Below are positions 24,068-32,261 of a stretch of DNA of 64,000 nt, in pieces. The notes under the pieces are model-generated. The model was not told where the DNA came from. It ran no database searches and worked only from the letters and a program-made list of their open reading frames with translations. The position numbers and the translations under genes were made by a program. This DNA is from JBGQOG01 sp052113705. Lineage in GTDB: Bacteria; Pseudomonadota; Alphaproteobacteria; Rhodobacterales; Rhodobacteraceae. Where the stretch lies: NCBI RefSeq assembly GCF_052113705.1, contig NZ_JBGQOG010000001.1:372001-436000 (forward strand). The letters run 5' to 3'. Every line of letters starts with the position of its first letter. The first letter of the stretch is position 1.

Positions 24068-25450
24068 ATGAGCCAGAACCCGCCGAACCTCCGCCCCGAT
24101 CTGGCACCTGCACCGGTGTTTGACGCGACCCGCCGCGCGGGGCAGCCGACCATCGGCATGGTCAGCCTGGGCTGTCCGAAAGCGCTGGTCGACAGCGAGC
24201 GGATCCTGACGCGGCTGCGCGCCGAAGGCTATGCGATCTCGCCCGATTATCAGGGCGCGGATGCGGTCATCGTCAACACCTGCGGCTTTCTCGACAGCGC
24301 CAAGGCCGAAAGCCTGGAGGCGATTGGCGAAGCTCTGGCCGAGAATGGCAAGGTCATCGTCACCGGCTGCTTGGGCGCAGAGCCCGAGTATATCACCGGC
24401 GTGCATCCGAGCGTTCTGGCGGTCACCGGCCCGCATCAATATGAGCAGGTGCTCGACGCCGTACATGGCGCGGTACCGCCCTCGCCGGATCCGTTCATCG
24501 ACCTTCTGCCCGCCACCGGTGTCAGCCTGACGCCGCGGCATTACAGCTATCTGAAGATTTCCGAGGGCTGCAACCACGCCTGCAAATTCTGCATCATCCC
24601 CGACATGCGCGGCAAGCTGGTCAGCCGCCCCGTCCATGCCGTGCTGCGCGAGGCGGAAAAGCTGGTGGAGGCGGGGGTCAAGGAACTCCTCGTCATCTCG
24701 CAGGACACTTCGGCCTATGGTCTCGACCGCCGCTATGACACGCATCCCTGGAAGGGGCGCGAGGTGCGCAGCCACATCACCGATCTCGCGCGTGAACTCG
24801 GCCAGTTCGGCGCCTGGGTGCGGCTGCATTACGTCTATCCCTATCCGCATGTGCGCGAGCTGATCCCGCTGATGGCCGAGGGGCTGGTGCTGCCCTATCT
24901 CGACATTCCGTTCCAGCACGGCCACCCGGATGTGCTCAAGCGCATGGCGCGGCCCGCGGCCTCGGCCAAGGTGCTGGACGAAATCGCCGCCTGGCGCGCC
25001 ACCTGCCCCGATATCACCCTCCGCTCAACCTTCATCGTGGGCTATCCCGGTGAAACTGAAGCCGAATTCCAGTATCTGCTGGACTGGATGGACGAGGCGC
25101 AGCTCGACCGGGTTGGTTGCTTCCAATATGAAAACGTCGCCGGGGCCCGCTCGAACGCGCTGCCCGATCATGTGCCCGATGAGGTGAAGCAGGAACGCTG
25201 GGACCGCTTCATGGAAAAGGCACAGGCGATCTCCGAGGCGAAACTGGCGGCCAAGGTGGGGTTGCAGATGCAGGTGCTGGTGGACAGTGTCGATGCCGAA
25301 GGCGCCACCTGCCGCACCAAGGCCGATGCGCCCGAGATCGACGGCAACCTCTTCATCGACGAGGGATTCGAGGCGCTGAAACCCGGTGATCTGGTCGAGG
25401 TTACCGTGGAAGAGGCGGGCGAATACGACCTCTGGGGCCGAATCAATTAA
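24068..25450 (+). CDS. rimO: Ribosomal protein S12 methylthiotransferase
   Basis: 460 residues. The N-terminal MTTase domain holds three cluster cysteines (SLGCPKALVDSE, NTCGFLDSA and TGCLGAEPE). The radical-SAM motif CNHACKFC lies near residues 166-173, and the C-terminal TRAM domain ends GEYDLWGRIN. It adds a methylthio group to the conserved Asp of ribosomal protein S12. LKISEGCNHACKFCIIPDMRGKL distinguishes RimO from MiaB. Confidence 0.97.
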   Translation: MSQNPPNLRPDLAPAPVFDATRRAGQPTIGMVSLGCPKALVDSERILTRLRAEGYAISPDYQGADAVIVNTCGFLDSAKAESLEAIGEALAENGKVIVTGCLGAEPEYITGVHPSVLAVTGPHQYEQVLDAVHGAVPPSPDPFIDLLPATGVSLTPRHYSYLKISEGCNHACKFCIIPDMRGKLVSRPVHAVLREAEKLVEAGVKELLVISQDTSAYGLDRRYDTHPWKGREVRSHITDLARELGQFGAWVRLHYVYPYPHVRELIPLMAEGLVLPYLDIPFQHGHPDVLKRMARPAASAKVLDEIAAWRATCPDITLRSTFIVGYPGETEAEFQYLLDWMDEAQLDRVGCFQYENVAGARSNALPDHVPDEVKQERWDRFMEKAQAISEAKLAAKVGLQMQVLVDSVDAEGATCRTKADAPEIDGNLFIDEGFEALKPGDLVEVTVEEAGEYDLWGRIN

Positions 25451-25559
25451 GGTTTTCGGCTGAATTTTCGGCATTTGCCGCATTTTCGCCCCGATACCGG
25501 CCCGGACCTGCCGCAGCGGCGCGGTTATCTGCCTTCATTCGCAAGTGGATGGAGGGCAG

Positions 25560-26054
25560 ATGTTCGAGACCATATCCTGGCGCCTGATGGCGCCCACGCT
25601 GCTGGCCGTCGGCCTGTTGACGATTGGCCATGCCCGCGCCGCGCAAGTCTGCGGTGGCGCCCCGAAGCTGGTGAGCGAAAGCATGTTCAACAGCGTCAAC
25701 GCTGCCCGCAAGACCGCCGGACTGCCCGCGCTGAAGGAAGACCGGAAACTGGCGCGCGCGGCACAGGAACATGCCTGCGATATGGCCAAGAACGGCTATT
25801 TCGCGCATCAGGATCTGCAGGGCCGCAATGTGATGAAACGCGTGCGCGCCGAGGGCTATCGCAGTTGTGTCGCCGCGGAAAACCTCGGCTTTGGCTGGCG
25901 CACGGTGGATCAGGTGATGAAAGACCTGATGAACTCGCCGCATCACCGCGAGAACATCCTGCGCCGCTCGGTCAAGGCGATCGGCATCGGCTATGTGCCG
26001 CCGACCAATGGCCAGGGCCCCTGGTGGGTGCAGGTTTTCGCCGACCCCTGCTGA
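25560..26054 (+). CDS. Exported CAP-domain protein 1
   Basis: 164 residues. A signal sequence (MAPTLLAVGLLTIGHARAA) is followed by a single CAP/SCP-PR1 domain: FNSVNAARKTAGLPALKEDRKLARAAQEHACDMAKNGYFAHQD, then AENLGFGWRTVDQVMKDLMNSPHHRENIL and GPWWVQVFADPC. The His/Glu set of the CAP cavity (HACDM, FAHQD, AENLG, HRENI) is intact. The ATG at 25560 follows GGAGGGC; a GTG 15 bp upstream is the only alternative. Followed by a second CAP-domain gene, so this is a tandem duplication. Function unknown. Confidence 0.9.
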   Translation: MFETISWRLMAPTLLAVGLLTIGHARAAQVCGGAPKLVSESMFNSVNAARKTAGLPALKEDRKLARAAQEHACDMAKNGYFAHQDLQGRNVMKRVRAEGYRSCVAAENLGFGWRTVDQVMKDLMNSPHHRENILRRSVKAIGIGYVPPTNGQGPWWVQVFADPC

Positions 26055-26145
26055 GGGCACCGGCAAGCCGCCGCCGCCGCTGACGCGCGCGCTTGCAAAT
26101 CGCGCGCTTCTGGCGATTGATGGGGCGTCCTCAGCGGAGCGCCCG

Positions 26146-26757
26146 ATGCCTGTCCACCTCCCACTGCCCCTGCATGGCGACTGCGCCCCATGCCGCATGA
26201 CCCATCTCGACACGGCCGCGCAGCCGCGCTGGCGCGGAGCTGCGTGCATGGCCGCGTTCGGTCTCGCACTCACCCTCGCCCTGCCGGGCGGCACCCGTGC
26301 AGAGACAACGAGCGCGGCCCAGCTGACATTAACCGCATCGTCTTCGGGCACCTGCCCGATGCCCACGGCCGAGATCCAGAACAACATGCTCGCCGCGGTG
26401 AATGCCCAGCGGGCGGCCAAAGGGCGCGCACCGCTTGCGCTGGAGCCTGCGCTGATCCGCGCGGCACAGCTGCATGCCTGCGACATGGCCACCCACGGGT
26501 TTTTCGGCCATACCGGCAGCGCTGGCACCAGCCCGATGCGGCGGGTGAAAGATCAGGGCTACAAGAACTGCATCGTTGCCGAGAACATTGCCCTCGGACA
26601 GGCCGATGTCGCCCAGGCGATGCAGAGCCTTCTGGCCTCGCCCGGTCACCGCACCAACATCGAGCGTCCCCGGGTGCAGCGGGCGGGCTTTGGCTATCTG
26701 CCCAGGATCAATGGCGCGGGGCCCTGGTGGGTGCAGGTCTTTGCCCGCCCCTGCTGA
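26146..26757 (+). CDS. Exported CAP-domain protein 2
   Basis: About 203 residues. After a long N-region and hydrophobic core (AACMAAFGLALTLALPGGTRAE) comes a CAP domain paralogous to the preceding one: MLAAVNAQRAAKGRAPLALEPALIRAAQLHACDMATHGFFGHTG, AENIALGQADVAQAMQSLLASPGHRTNI and GPWWVQVFARPC. The shared C-terminal GPWWVQVFA-x-PC shows recent common origin. Start uncertain: the ATG at 26146 has GGAG seven bases upstream, whereas the one at 26197 would give a more compact signal peptide. Periplasmic or surface location inferred. Confidence 0.85.
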   Translation: MPVHLPLPLHGDCAPCRMTHLDTAAQPRWRGAACMAAFGLALTLALPGGTRAETTSAAQLTLTASSSGTCPMPTAEIQNNMLAAVNAQRAAKGRAPLALEPALIRAAQLHACDMATHGFFGHTGSAGTSPMRRVKDQGYKNCIVAENIALGQADVAQAMQSLLASPGHRTNIERPRVQRAGFGYLPRINGAGPWWVQVFARPC

Positions 26758-26911
26758 ACGCGTCGCCCCCCACCCGCAACGGGCAGGCATCGCGGCGTCA
26801 ACCGGGCCAGATTTCACCATAAAGACAGGGGCTGGCGCGCGCCGCCCCCTTTCCCTTTTGCCGCTTCTCGACTAGACAGCGCCTTTGAAACCCACCGGCA
26901 GGAGTAGTCCC

Positions 26912-28567
26912 ATGGCGTCCTATCAGTATGTCTACCACATGGAAGGTGTCTCCAAGACCTATCCCGGCGGCAAGAAATGCTTTGAAAATATCCACCTGAA
27001 CTTTCTGCCCGGTGTGAAGATCGGTGTCGTCGGCGTCAACGGTGCGGGTAAATCGACCCTGCTGAAGATCATGGCCGGCATGGACAAGGATTTCCAGGGC
27101 GAAGCATGGGCCGCCAAAGGCGCCAAGATCGGCTATCTGCCGCAGGAACCGCGTCTGGACGAGTCGCTGGACGTGCGCGGCAATGTGATGCTGGGTCTGG
27201 CGGAGAAAACCGGCATTCTCGCGCGCTACAACGAATTGGCGATGAACTACTCGGACGAGACCGCCGATGAGATGGCCGAGCTGCAGGACAAGATCGACGC
27301 GCAGAACCTCTGGGATCTGGACAGCCAGGTCGACATCGCGCTGGAGGCCCTGCGCTGCCCGCCCGATGACGCAGATGTCTCGACCCTTTCGGGCGGTGAG
27401 CGCCGCCGCGTGGCTTTGTGCAAACTGCTGCTCGAAGCGCCGGACATGCTGCTCCTCGACGAACCGACCAACCACCTGGACGCCGAGACCATCGCCTGGC
27501 TGCAAAAGCACCTGATCGAATACACCGGCACCATCCTCTGCGTCACCCACGACCGGTACTTCCTGGATGACATCACCGGCTGGATCCTCGAGCTGGACCG
27601 GGGCCGTGGCATCCCCTACGAGGGGAACTATTCCGCATGGCTGGAGCAGAAGGCCAAGCGCCTGCTGCAGGAAGCGCGTGAGGACAAGGCCAAGCAAAAA
27701 GTCATGGCCAAAGAGCTTGAGTGGATCCGCGCGGGCGTCAAGGCCCGTCAGGCCAAGCAAAAAGCCCGGATCTCGGCCTATGAGAAAATGGCGGATGTCT
27801 CGGAGAAAGAACGGGTCGGCAGCGCGCAGATCATCATCCCGAACGGCCCGCGTCTGGGCGGCAAGGTGATTGAGGTCGAAGGGCTGAAGAAAGCCATGGG
27901 CGACAAGCTGCTGATCGAAAACCTGACCTTCTCGATCCCGCCGGGTGCCATTGTCGGCGTCATCGGGCCGAACGGTGCCGGTAAATCGACGCTGTTCAAG
28001 ATGATCACCGGGCAGGAAACCCCGGATGAGGGCTCGATCATCGTCGGCGACACGGTGAAACTCTCCTATGTCGATCAGTCGCGCGACACGCTCGACCCGA
28101 ACAAGACCGCCTGGGAAGAAATCTCGGACAGTCTTGAGGTCGTGCATCTGGGCGATGTCGAGATGAACAGCCGCGCCTACGCCGGGGCCTTCAACTTCAA
28201 GGGCACCGACCAGCAGAAGAAAGTCGGCCTGCTCTCGGGCGGGGAGCGCAACCGCGTTCACCTGGCCCGCCTGCTGCGCGCCAATGGCAACGTGCTGCTC
28301 CTCGACGAACCGACCAACGACCTTGACGTGGAAACGCTGCAGGCACTGGAAGCGGCCATCGAAGATTTCGCCGGTTGCGCGGTGATCATCAGCCACGACC
28401 GCTTCTTCCTCGACCGTCTGTGCACGCATATCCTCGCCTTTGAGGGCGATGCGCATGTGGAATGGTTCGAAGGCAACTTCGGTGCCTATGAAGAGGACAA
28501 GATCCGCCGCCTCGGGGCGGATTCGGTCCAGCCGAAGCGCGTCAAACACAAGAAATTCAGCAGGTAA
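26912..28567 (+). CDS. ettA: Energy-dependent translational throttle protein EttA (ABC-F)
   Basis: 551 residues with two ABC ATPase cassettes and no membrane segments. The first has GVNGAGKST (near residue 40), LSGGERRRVAL and DEPTNHLD. A charged linker arm (ARAEDKAKQKVMAKELEWIRAGVKARQAKQKAR-like) precedes the second, with GPNGAGKST, LSGGERNRVHLARLL and DEPTNDLD. It binds the ribosomal E site and gates entry into elongation according to ATP/ADP ratio. The start MASYQYVYHMEGVSK follows AGGAG. Confidence 0.97.
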   Translation: MASYQYVYHMEGVSKTYPGGKKCFENIHLNFLPGVKIGVVGVNGAGKSTLLKIMAGMDKDFQGEAWAAKGAKIGYLPQEPRLDESLDVRGNVMLGLAEKTGILARYNELAMNYSDETADEMAELQDKIDAQNLWDLDSQVDIALEALRCPPDDADVSTLSGGERRRVALCKLLLEAPDMLLLDEPTNHLDAETIAWLQKHLIEYTGTILCVTHDRYFLDDITGWILELDRGRGIPYEGNYSAWLEQKAKRLLQEAREDKAKQKVMAKELEWIRAGVKARQAKQKARISAYEKMADVSEKERVGSAQIIIPNGPRLGGKVIEVEGLKKAMGDKLLIENLTFSIPPGAIVGVIGPNGAGKSTLFKMITGQETPDEGSIIVGDTVKLSYVDQSRDTLDPNKTAWEEISDSLEVVHLGDVEMNSRAYAGAFNFKGTDQQKKVGLLSGGERNRVHLARLLRANGNVLLLDEPTNDLDVETLQALEAAIEDFAGCAVIISHDRFFLDRLCTHILAFEGDAHVEWFEGNFGAYEEDKIRRLGADSVQPKRVKHKKFSR

Positions 28568-28572
28568 TCTGA

Positions 28573-28986
28573 ATGCAAATAGCGCTCCGTCCGCTGCTGC
28601 TTGCGATTTTCATCGCCGCGGCGGTCGGGGCGCTGACGGGCTATCGCTATGATGGCACCGCCAACCCGGAATACACCCCGGGGATGCATGGCCTGGTGGC
28701 CCTGTCCGGGATGCTGGGGGCCGCCATAGGCACCTTGTTCGGATTTCCGTTGATGCTGTTCCCGGTGCGCCGCTTCGCGGTGCTGCGGGACATTGGCATT
28801 GTGATGGGCATCCTCGTCTTCGCCGGGCTGGTCGGCGGCCTGATTCTGGGCCCCATGGGCCCGATGATGGGGTTGATGGCGGCGGTGATTTTCCCGCTTC
28901 ACGATCCGGTCGTGGGATTGGCCTATGGTGCGGCCATTGCAACCGTTCTGTGGCTGGCCCACCGGACGCGCCAGGACCCGCGCTGA
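28573..28986 (+). CDS. Four-helix membrane protein, unknown
   Basis: 137 residues with about four hydrophobic segments, glycine- and methionine-rich (LILGPMGPMMGLMAAVIF). It starts 5 bp after the ettA stop, so it is very probably co-transcribed with ettA. No family recognised. The first segment MQIALRPLLLAIFIAAAVGALTGYRY could also act as a signal anchor. Confidence 0.75.
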   Translation: MQIALRPLLLAIFIAAAVGALTGYRYDGTANPEYTPGMHGLVALSGMLGAAIGTLFGFPLMLFPVRRFAVLRDIGIVMGILVFAGLVGGLILGPMGPMMGLMAAVIFPLHDPVVGLAYGAAIATVLWLAHRTRQDPR

Positions 28987-29135
28987 CCGCCCCTGCGACA
29001 CTTTGGCCGCCCCGCCTCCGGCCTGCATTAATCAGACCGAAAACATGTCATGGCATATGGTGACAAGGCCGGTGCACAGCGTGTCATCGCGCCTGCTGTA
29101 CGCGGCAGTTATCCATTTTGGGCGTATGAGTGAGA

Positions 29136-29163
29136 GGGCAGGTCGCCGCAGCCTGCCCCTTTT
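29136..29163 (+). terminator. Intrinsic terminator, 150 bp after the ettA unit
   Basis: GGGCAGG, a 9-nt loop, CCTGCCC and then CTTTTT. It may close the ettA transcript, or an independent small RNA from the 28987-29135 gap. Its stem sequence recurs in the hairpin at 29349. Confidence 0.8.
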
Positions 29164-29248
29164 TCATGCGACGAATTCGCGCATCCCCGCGGAACCCGGC
29201 CCGATGTCGCGGCGTTGGCCTCTCAACAGCATAGAGGGAGCGATCACC

Positions 29249-29326
29249 ATGAAAGGTATCTTGGCTTGGGCCATCGGGATTCCGATCCCGATCATCATCA
29301 TCCTGTATTTCGCGGGCGTGTTCTGA
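29249..29326 (+). CDS. 25-residue membrane peptide
   Basis: MKGILAWAIGIPIPIIIILYFAGVF, a single hydrophobic helix of the kind found as a conserved tiny open frame in many Proteobacteria. GAGGGAG lies eight bases before the ATG. It sits between two hairpins with the same GGGCAGG/CCTGCCC stem, so it is probably a self-contained transcription unit. Too short for ordinary gene callers. Inner-membrane insertion is inferred; function unknown. Confidence 0.7.
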   Translation: MKGILAWAIGIPIPIIIILYFAGVF

Positions 29327-29348
29327 CCAGTCGGTACACGTACGAGTG

Positions 29349-29374
29349 GGGGCAGGCCGCCCGCGACCTGCCCC
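29349..29374 (+). terminator. Hairpin after the 25-residue peptide
   Basis: GGGGCAGG, a 10-nt loop, CCTGCCCC, then GTTTAT. Same stem as the upstream terminator at 29136, with a weaker U-tract. Lies 22 bp after the stop. Confidence 0.7.
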
Positions 29375-29598
29375 GTTTATGTGCCTGAACAACGCCTTCA
29401 CACCCCCGGCGTGACGGCGCGCCCCCGAACCCGGCAAGGCCCGGGAACCGACGGCCCCGGCGCGACGTGAGGTCGGCTGTGGCGACTGCCCCGCGACCGG
29501 GCCCCCGGAAGCGGCTGCTGCAGGTGAGGCGGTTGCTGCGGGCATCCCCACGGCAGCACCCACCGGGCGCGCGCGTTGACGCCATGCTTCCCCAAAAC

Positions 29599-30141
29599 CT
29601 ACTTCTTTTTCACGAATTCGGTGAGGATGACGATCCGTTGCCCCTCCACCCGGCCCTCGATATGGCCCGCGTTTTCGGCCACGAGGCTGATGCCGCGCAC
29701 CGCGGTGCCGCGTTTGGCGGTAAAGCCCGCGCCCTTCACCGGCAAATCCTTGATCAGCACCACGGTATCGCCCTGCGCCAGCACGACACCATTGCTGTCC
29801 TTGTGCACGACGCCCGGCAGCGGCTGCCCGGCCTCGGCCCAAGCCTGCGTTGCGGCGTCCAGCGCGATGTTCTCACGCGCCTCGGCGGCCCAGGGGGCCT
29901 CGATCTGACCCAGTTTGCGCCAGACCGCCACCTGCACGGCGGGCACGCCCGACCAGGCGGCACCCTCCAGACAGCGCCAATGACCCTCGGCGGTGCTGCC
30001 CTCCTCATCGCGGCAAGCGGCGCAGAGGAGCACGGCCTCATCCTCGCCCGGCGGCACATCCACCGGGGCCAGATCCGTAGCATCGCCACAGAATTCGCAA
30101 ACGCCACCGGCGCGGGTCATCAGATCATCAATCAGGGACAT
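29599..30141 (-). CDS. PhnA/YjdM zinc-ribbon domain protein
   Basis: 180 residues. The N-terminal zinc ribbon has CEFC at residues 15-18 and CAAC about 25 residues later. The C-terminal PhnA (KOW-like) domain reads KDSNGVVLAQGDTVVLIKDLPVKGAGFTAKRGTAVRGISLV and closes EGRVEGQRIVILTEFVKKK. Despite the alkylphosphonate-utilisation name, the family's biochemical role is not established and no phn genes are near. The longer-than-usual middle segment (WRCLEGAAWSGVPAVQVAVWRKLG) is typical of alphaproteobacterial members. Confidence 0.9.
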   Translation of the reverse strand: MSLIDDLMTRAGGVCEFCGDATDLAPVDVPPGEDEAVLLCAACRDEEGSTAEGHWRCLEGAAWSGVPAVQVAVWRKLGQIEAPWAAEARENIALDAATQAWAEAGQPLPGVVHKDSNGVVLAQGDTVVLIKDLPVKGAGFTAKRGTAVRGISLVAENAGHIEGRVEGQRIVILTEFVKKK

Positions 30142-30237
30142 GGGGCCTCCGGGCCGCTGGGATTTGCCCCTGCCTAGCGACTGCACCGGCGCCGGGCAAG
30201 CCTGCCGGCCCGCCCGGCCCTGCGGCGAAGCCGCGCG

Positions 30238-32130
30238 TCAGCCGTCGATCCAGTCCCAAGCGACGGTGAATTCCCCCATGCGCGCCGCAACCGCGCGGCG
30301 GTCACAGCCCTCGCCCGCCCGCAGCCGCGCCACCAGACCGCGCTTTTTATCCTCGACCACCTCGACCACCTGCGCCATCGCGCCCGCTTGGTCCAGGGTC
30401 GCATTCAGCACGCGAATGATCGCCAGACGCCGCAGATCGGGCTTGAAGATCTTGCCCACTGCGGTTTTGGGCAGCTCCGGCAGGATGTCGATATGTTTTG
30501 GCACCGCCGCGCGTTCCTGGATATGCGTGCGGGCATGCTCGAGCAGCGCCTCGGGCGTCACTTCGGCCCCGGCGACCAGCTCGACATAGGCGCAGGGCAA
30601 TTCGCCCGCGAAACTGTCCGGCTGACCGATGGCCCCGGCAAAGGCCACGGCGGGATGGGACAAGAGCGCCGATTCGATCTCGGCGGGGTCAATATTGTGG
30701 CCGCCGCGGATGATCAGATCCTTGGCGCGCCCGGTGATCCACAGATAGCCATCGGCATCAAGCCGCCCCAGATCGCCGGTGCGCAGGAACCGCCCTTCGG
30801 CGAAGAGCTCGCGGTTCTTGTCGGCTTCGGTATAGGTCGAACCGTCAAAAACGCCGGGGCTGGCAACGCAGATCTCGCCCACCTCATCAATGCCGCAATC
30901 GTGGAAATCCCCGCCCCGTTTCATCAGAATCCGCACATGGCTGTAGGGCAAGGGCACCCCGACCGAGCCGACTTTCTTCATCCCGTTCACCGGGTTGCAG
31001 GAGACGAGACAGGTCGCCTCGGTCAGGCCGTAGCCCTCGGCAATCTCCACACCGGTCGCCGCCTTGAAGCGGTTGTAAAGCTCGATCGGCAGCGGGGCCG
31101 AGCCGGAAATCGCGGTTTTCAGGCTGGAGACGTCGGCATTGACCGGACGTTGCATCAGCGCGGAAATCGCTGTGGGCACGGTGATCAGGAAGGTGACCTG
31201 CCAGCGTTCGATCAGCTTCCAGAAATTGTCGAACACCCCCTCGCCGCGATAGCCCGCGGGGGTGGGCATCACCATATGCGCACCGGACGCGATACAGGAC
31301 ATCAGGATCGGATAGGCCGCGAAAACATGGAACAGCGGCAGCGGGCAGATCAGCACATCCGTCTCATCAAACAGCAGTTTGCCGCCCAGCCAGCCGTTGT
31401 AGATCATCCCCGAATAGCGGTGCTGCGCCACTTTCGGCATGCCGGTGGTGCCGCCGGTGTGGAAATAGGCGGCGACCCGGTCGGTGGTGGCATCGGCAAA
31501 GCTCAGACGCTCCGCCGGTTGCCCGGCGCAGGCACGGTTGAAATCCAGCATGCGGGCCCGGTGCGTCACCGTCATTTTCGGGCGGATCAGCGGCACGATC
31601 AGGTTTTTGGGAAAGCGAAGATAGCGGTTGAGGTCGACCTCAAGCACGGTTTGCACATTCGGGGCCATGGCGACAGCTGCTGCGGCCTTTTGCGCACAAT
31701 CGCTTTTCGGAAAGGCCTTCAGCGTCACCAGCACCTTGGCATTGGTTTCACGCAGGATGGCGCCGATCTGCTCGGGCTCCAGCAAGGGATTGATCGGATT
31801 GACGATCCCCGCAATGCTGCCGCCCAAGAGAACCGCCGCCGTCTCAAGGCAATTGGGCAGCATATAGGCGACGGTATCCCCCTCGCCCACGCCAAGACTG
31901 CGGAACAGATTGGCCGCCTGCGTTGAGCGCGCCATCAGATCGCGCCAGCTCAGGGTTTCGGCCGGGTCCTTGGGGCCCGAGAAAATCTGAAAAGTGATCG
32001 CCGGACGATCGCCGTGGCGGGCGGTCACATCCGCCAAGAACTGATACATCGTGTGCGGGCGCGCGCGATCCGCCCAAGGCATCTCGGCTTCGACCGCATC
32101 CCGGTCTGCCACGCTGGCAAATTTTCCCAT
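30238..32130 (-). CDS. Acyl-CoA synthetase (AMP-forming, FadD-like)
   Basis: 630 residues of the ANL superfamily. The ATP/AMP motif is YFHTGGTTGMPK, then the conserved EGYGLTEATC, RFLRTGDLGRLDADGYLWITGRAKDLIIRGG and the catalytic lysine region LPKTAVGKIFKPDLRR. It should activate a carboxylic acid, probably a fatty acid, to its CoA ester through an acyl-adenylate. The substrate-binding region does not allow a finer call. Start MGKFASVADRDAVEAEMPW, with GAGG upstream. It follows the ABC exporter gene on the same strand, 131 bp away. Confidence 0.93.
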   Translation of the reverse strand: MGKFASVADRDAVEAEMPWADRARPHTMYQFLADVTARHGDRPAITFQIFSGPKDPAETLSWRDLMARSTQAANLFRSLGVGEGDTVAYMLPNCLETAAVLLGGSIAGIVNPINPLLEPEQIGAILRETNAKVLVTLKAFPKSDCAQKAAAAVAMAPNVQTVLEVDLNRYLRFPKNLIVPLIRPKMTVTHRARMLDFNRACAGQPAERLSFADATTDRVAAYFHTGGTTGMPKVAQHRYSGMIYNGWLGGKLLFDETDVLICPLPLFHVFAAYPILMSCIASGAHMVMPTPAGYRGEGVFDNFWKLIERWQVTFLITVPTAISALMQRPVNADVSSLKTAISGSAPLPIELYNRFKAATGVEIAEGYGLTEATCLVSCNPVNGMKKVGSVGVPLPYSHVRILMKRGGDFHDCGIDEVGEICVASPGVFDGSTYTEADKNRELFAEGRFLRTGDLGRLDADGYLWITGRAKDLIIRGGHNIDPAEIESALLSHPAVAFAGAIGQPDSFAGELPCAYVELVAGAEVTPEALLEHARTHIQERAAVPKHIDILPELPKTAVGKIFKPDLRRLAIIRVLNATLDQAGAMAQVVEVVEDKKRGLVARLRAGEGCDRRAVAARMGEFTVAWDWIDG

Positions 32131-32261
32131 GTCATCCTCCCTGCGGCGCGTTCCGAATTTCCTCCCCGAAGCGTGCCTTGTGCAAGGTTGCCCGAAAACC
32201 GGGGGCGCGGGCAAGCCAGCACCCCCGGTTGCAACGTCACGTCACGGAAAGAAGTGCCGCG

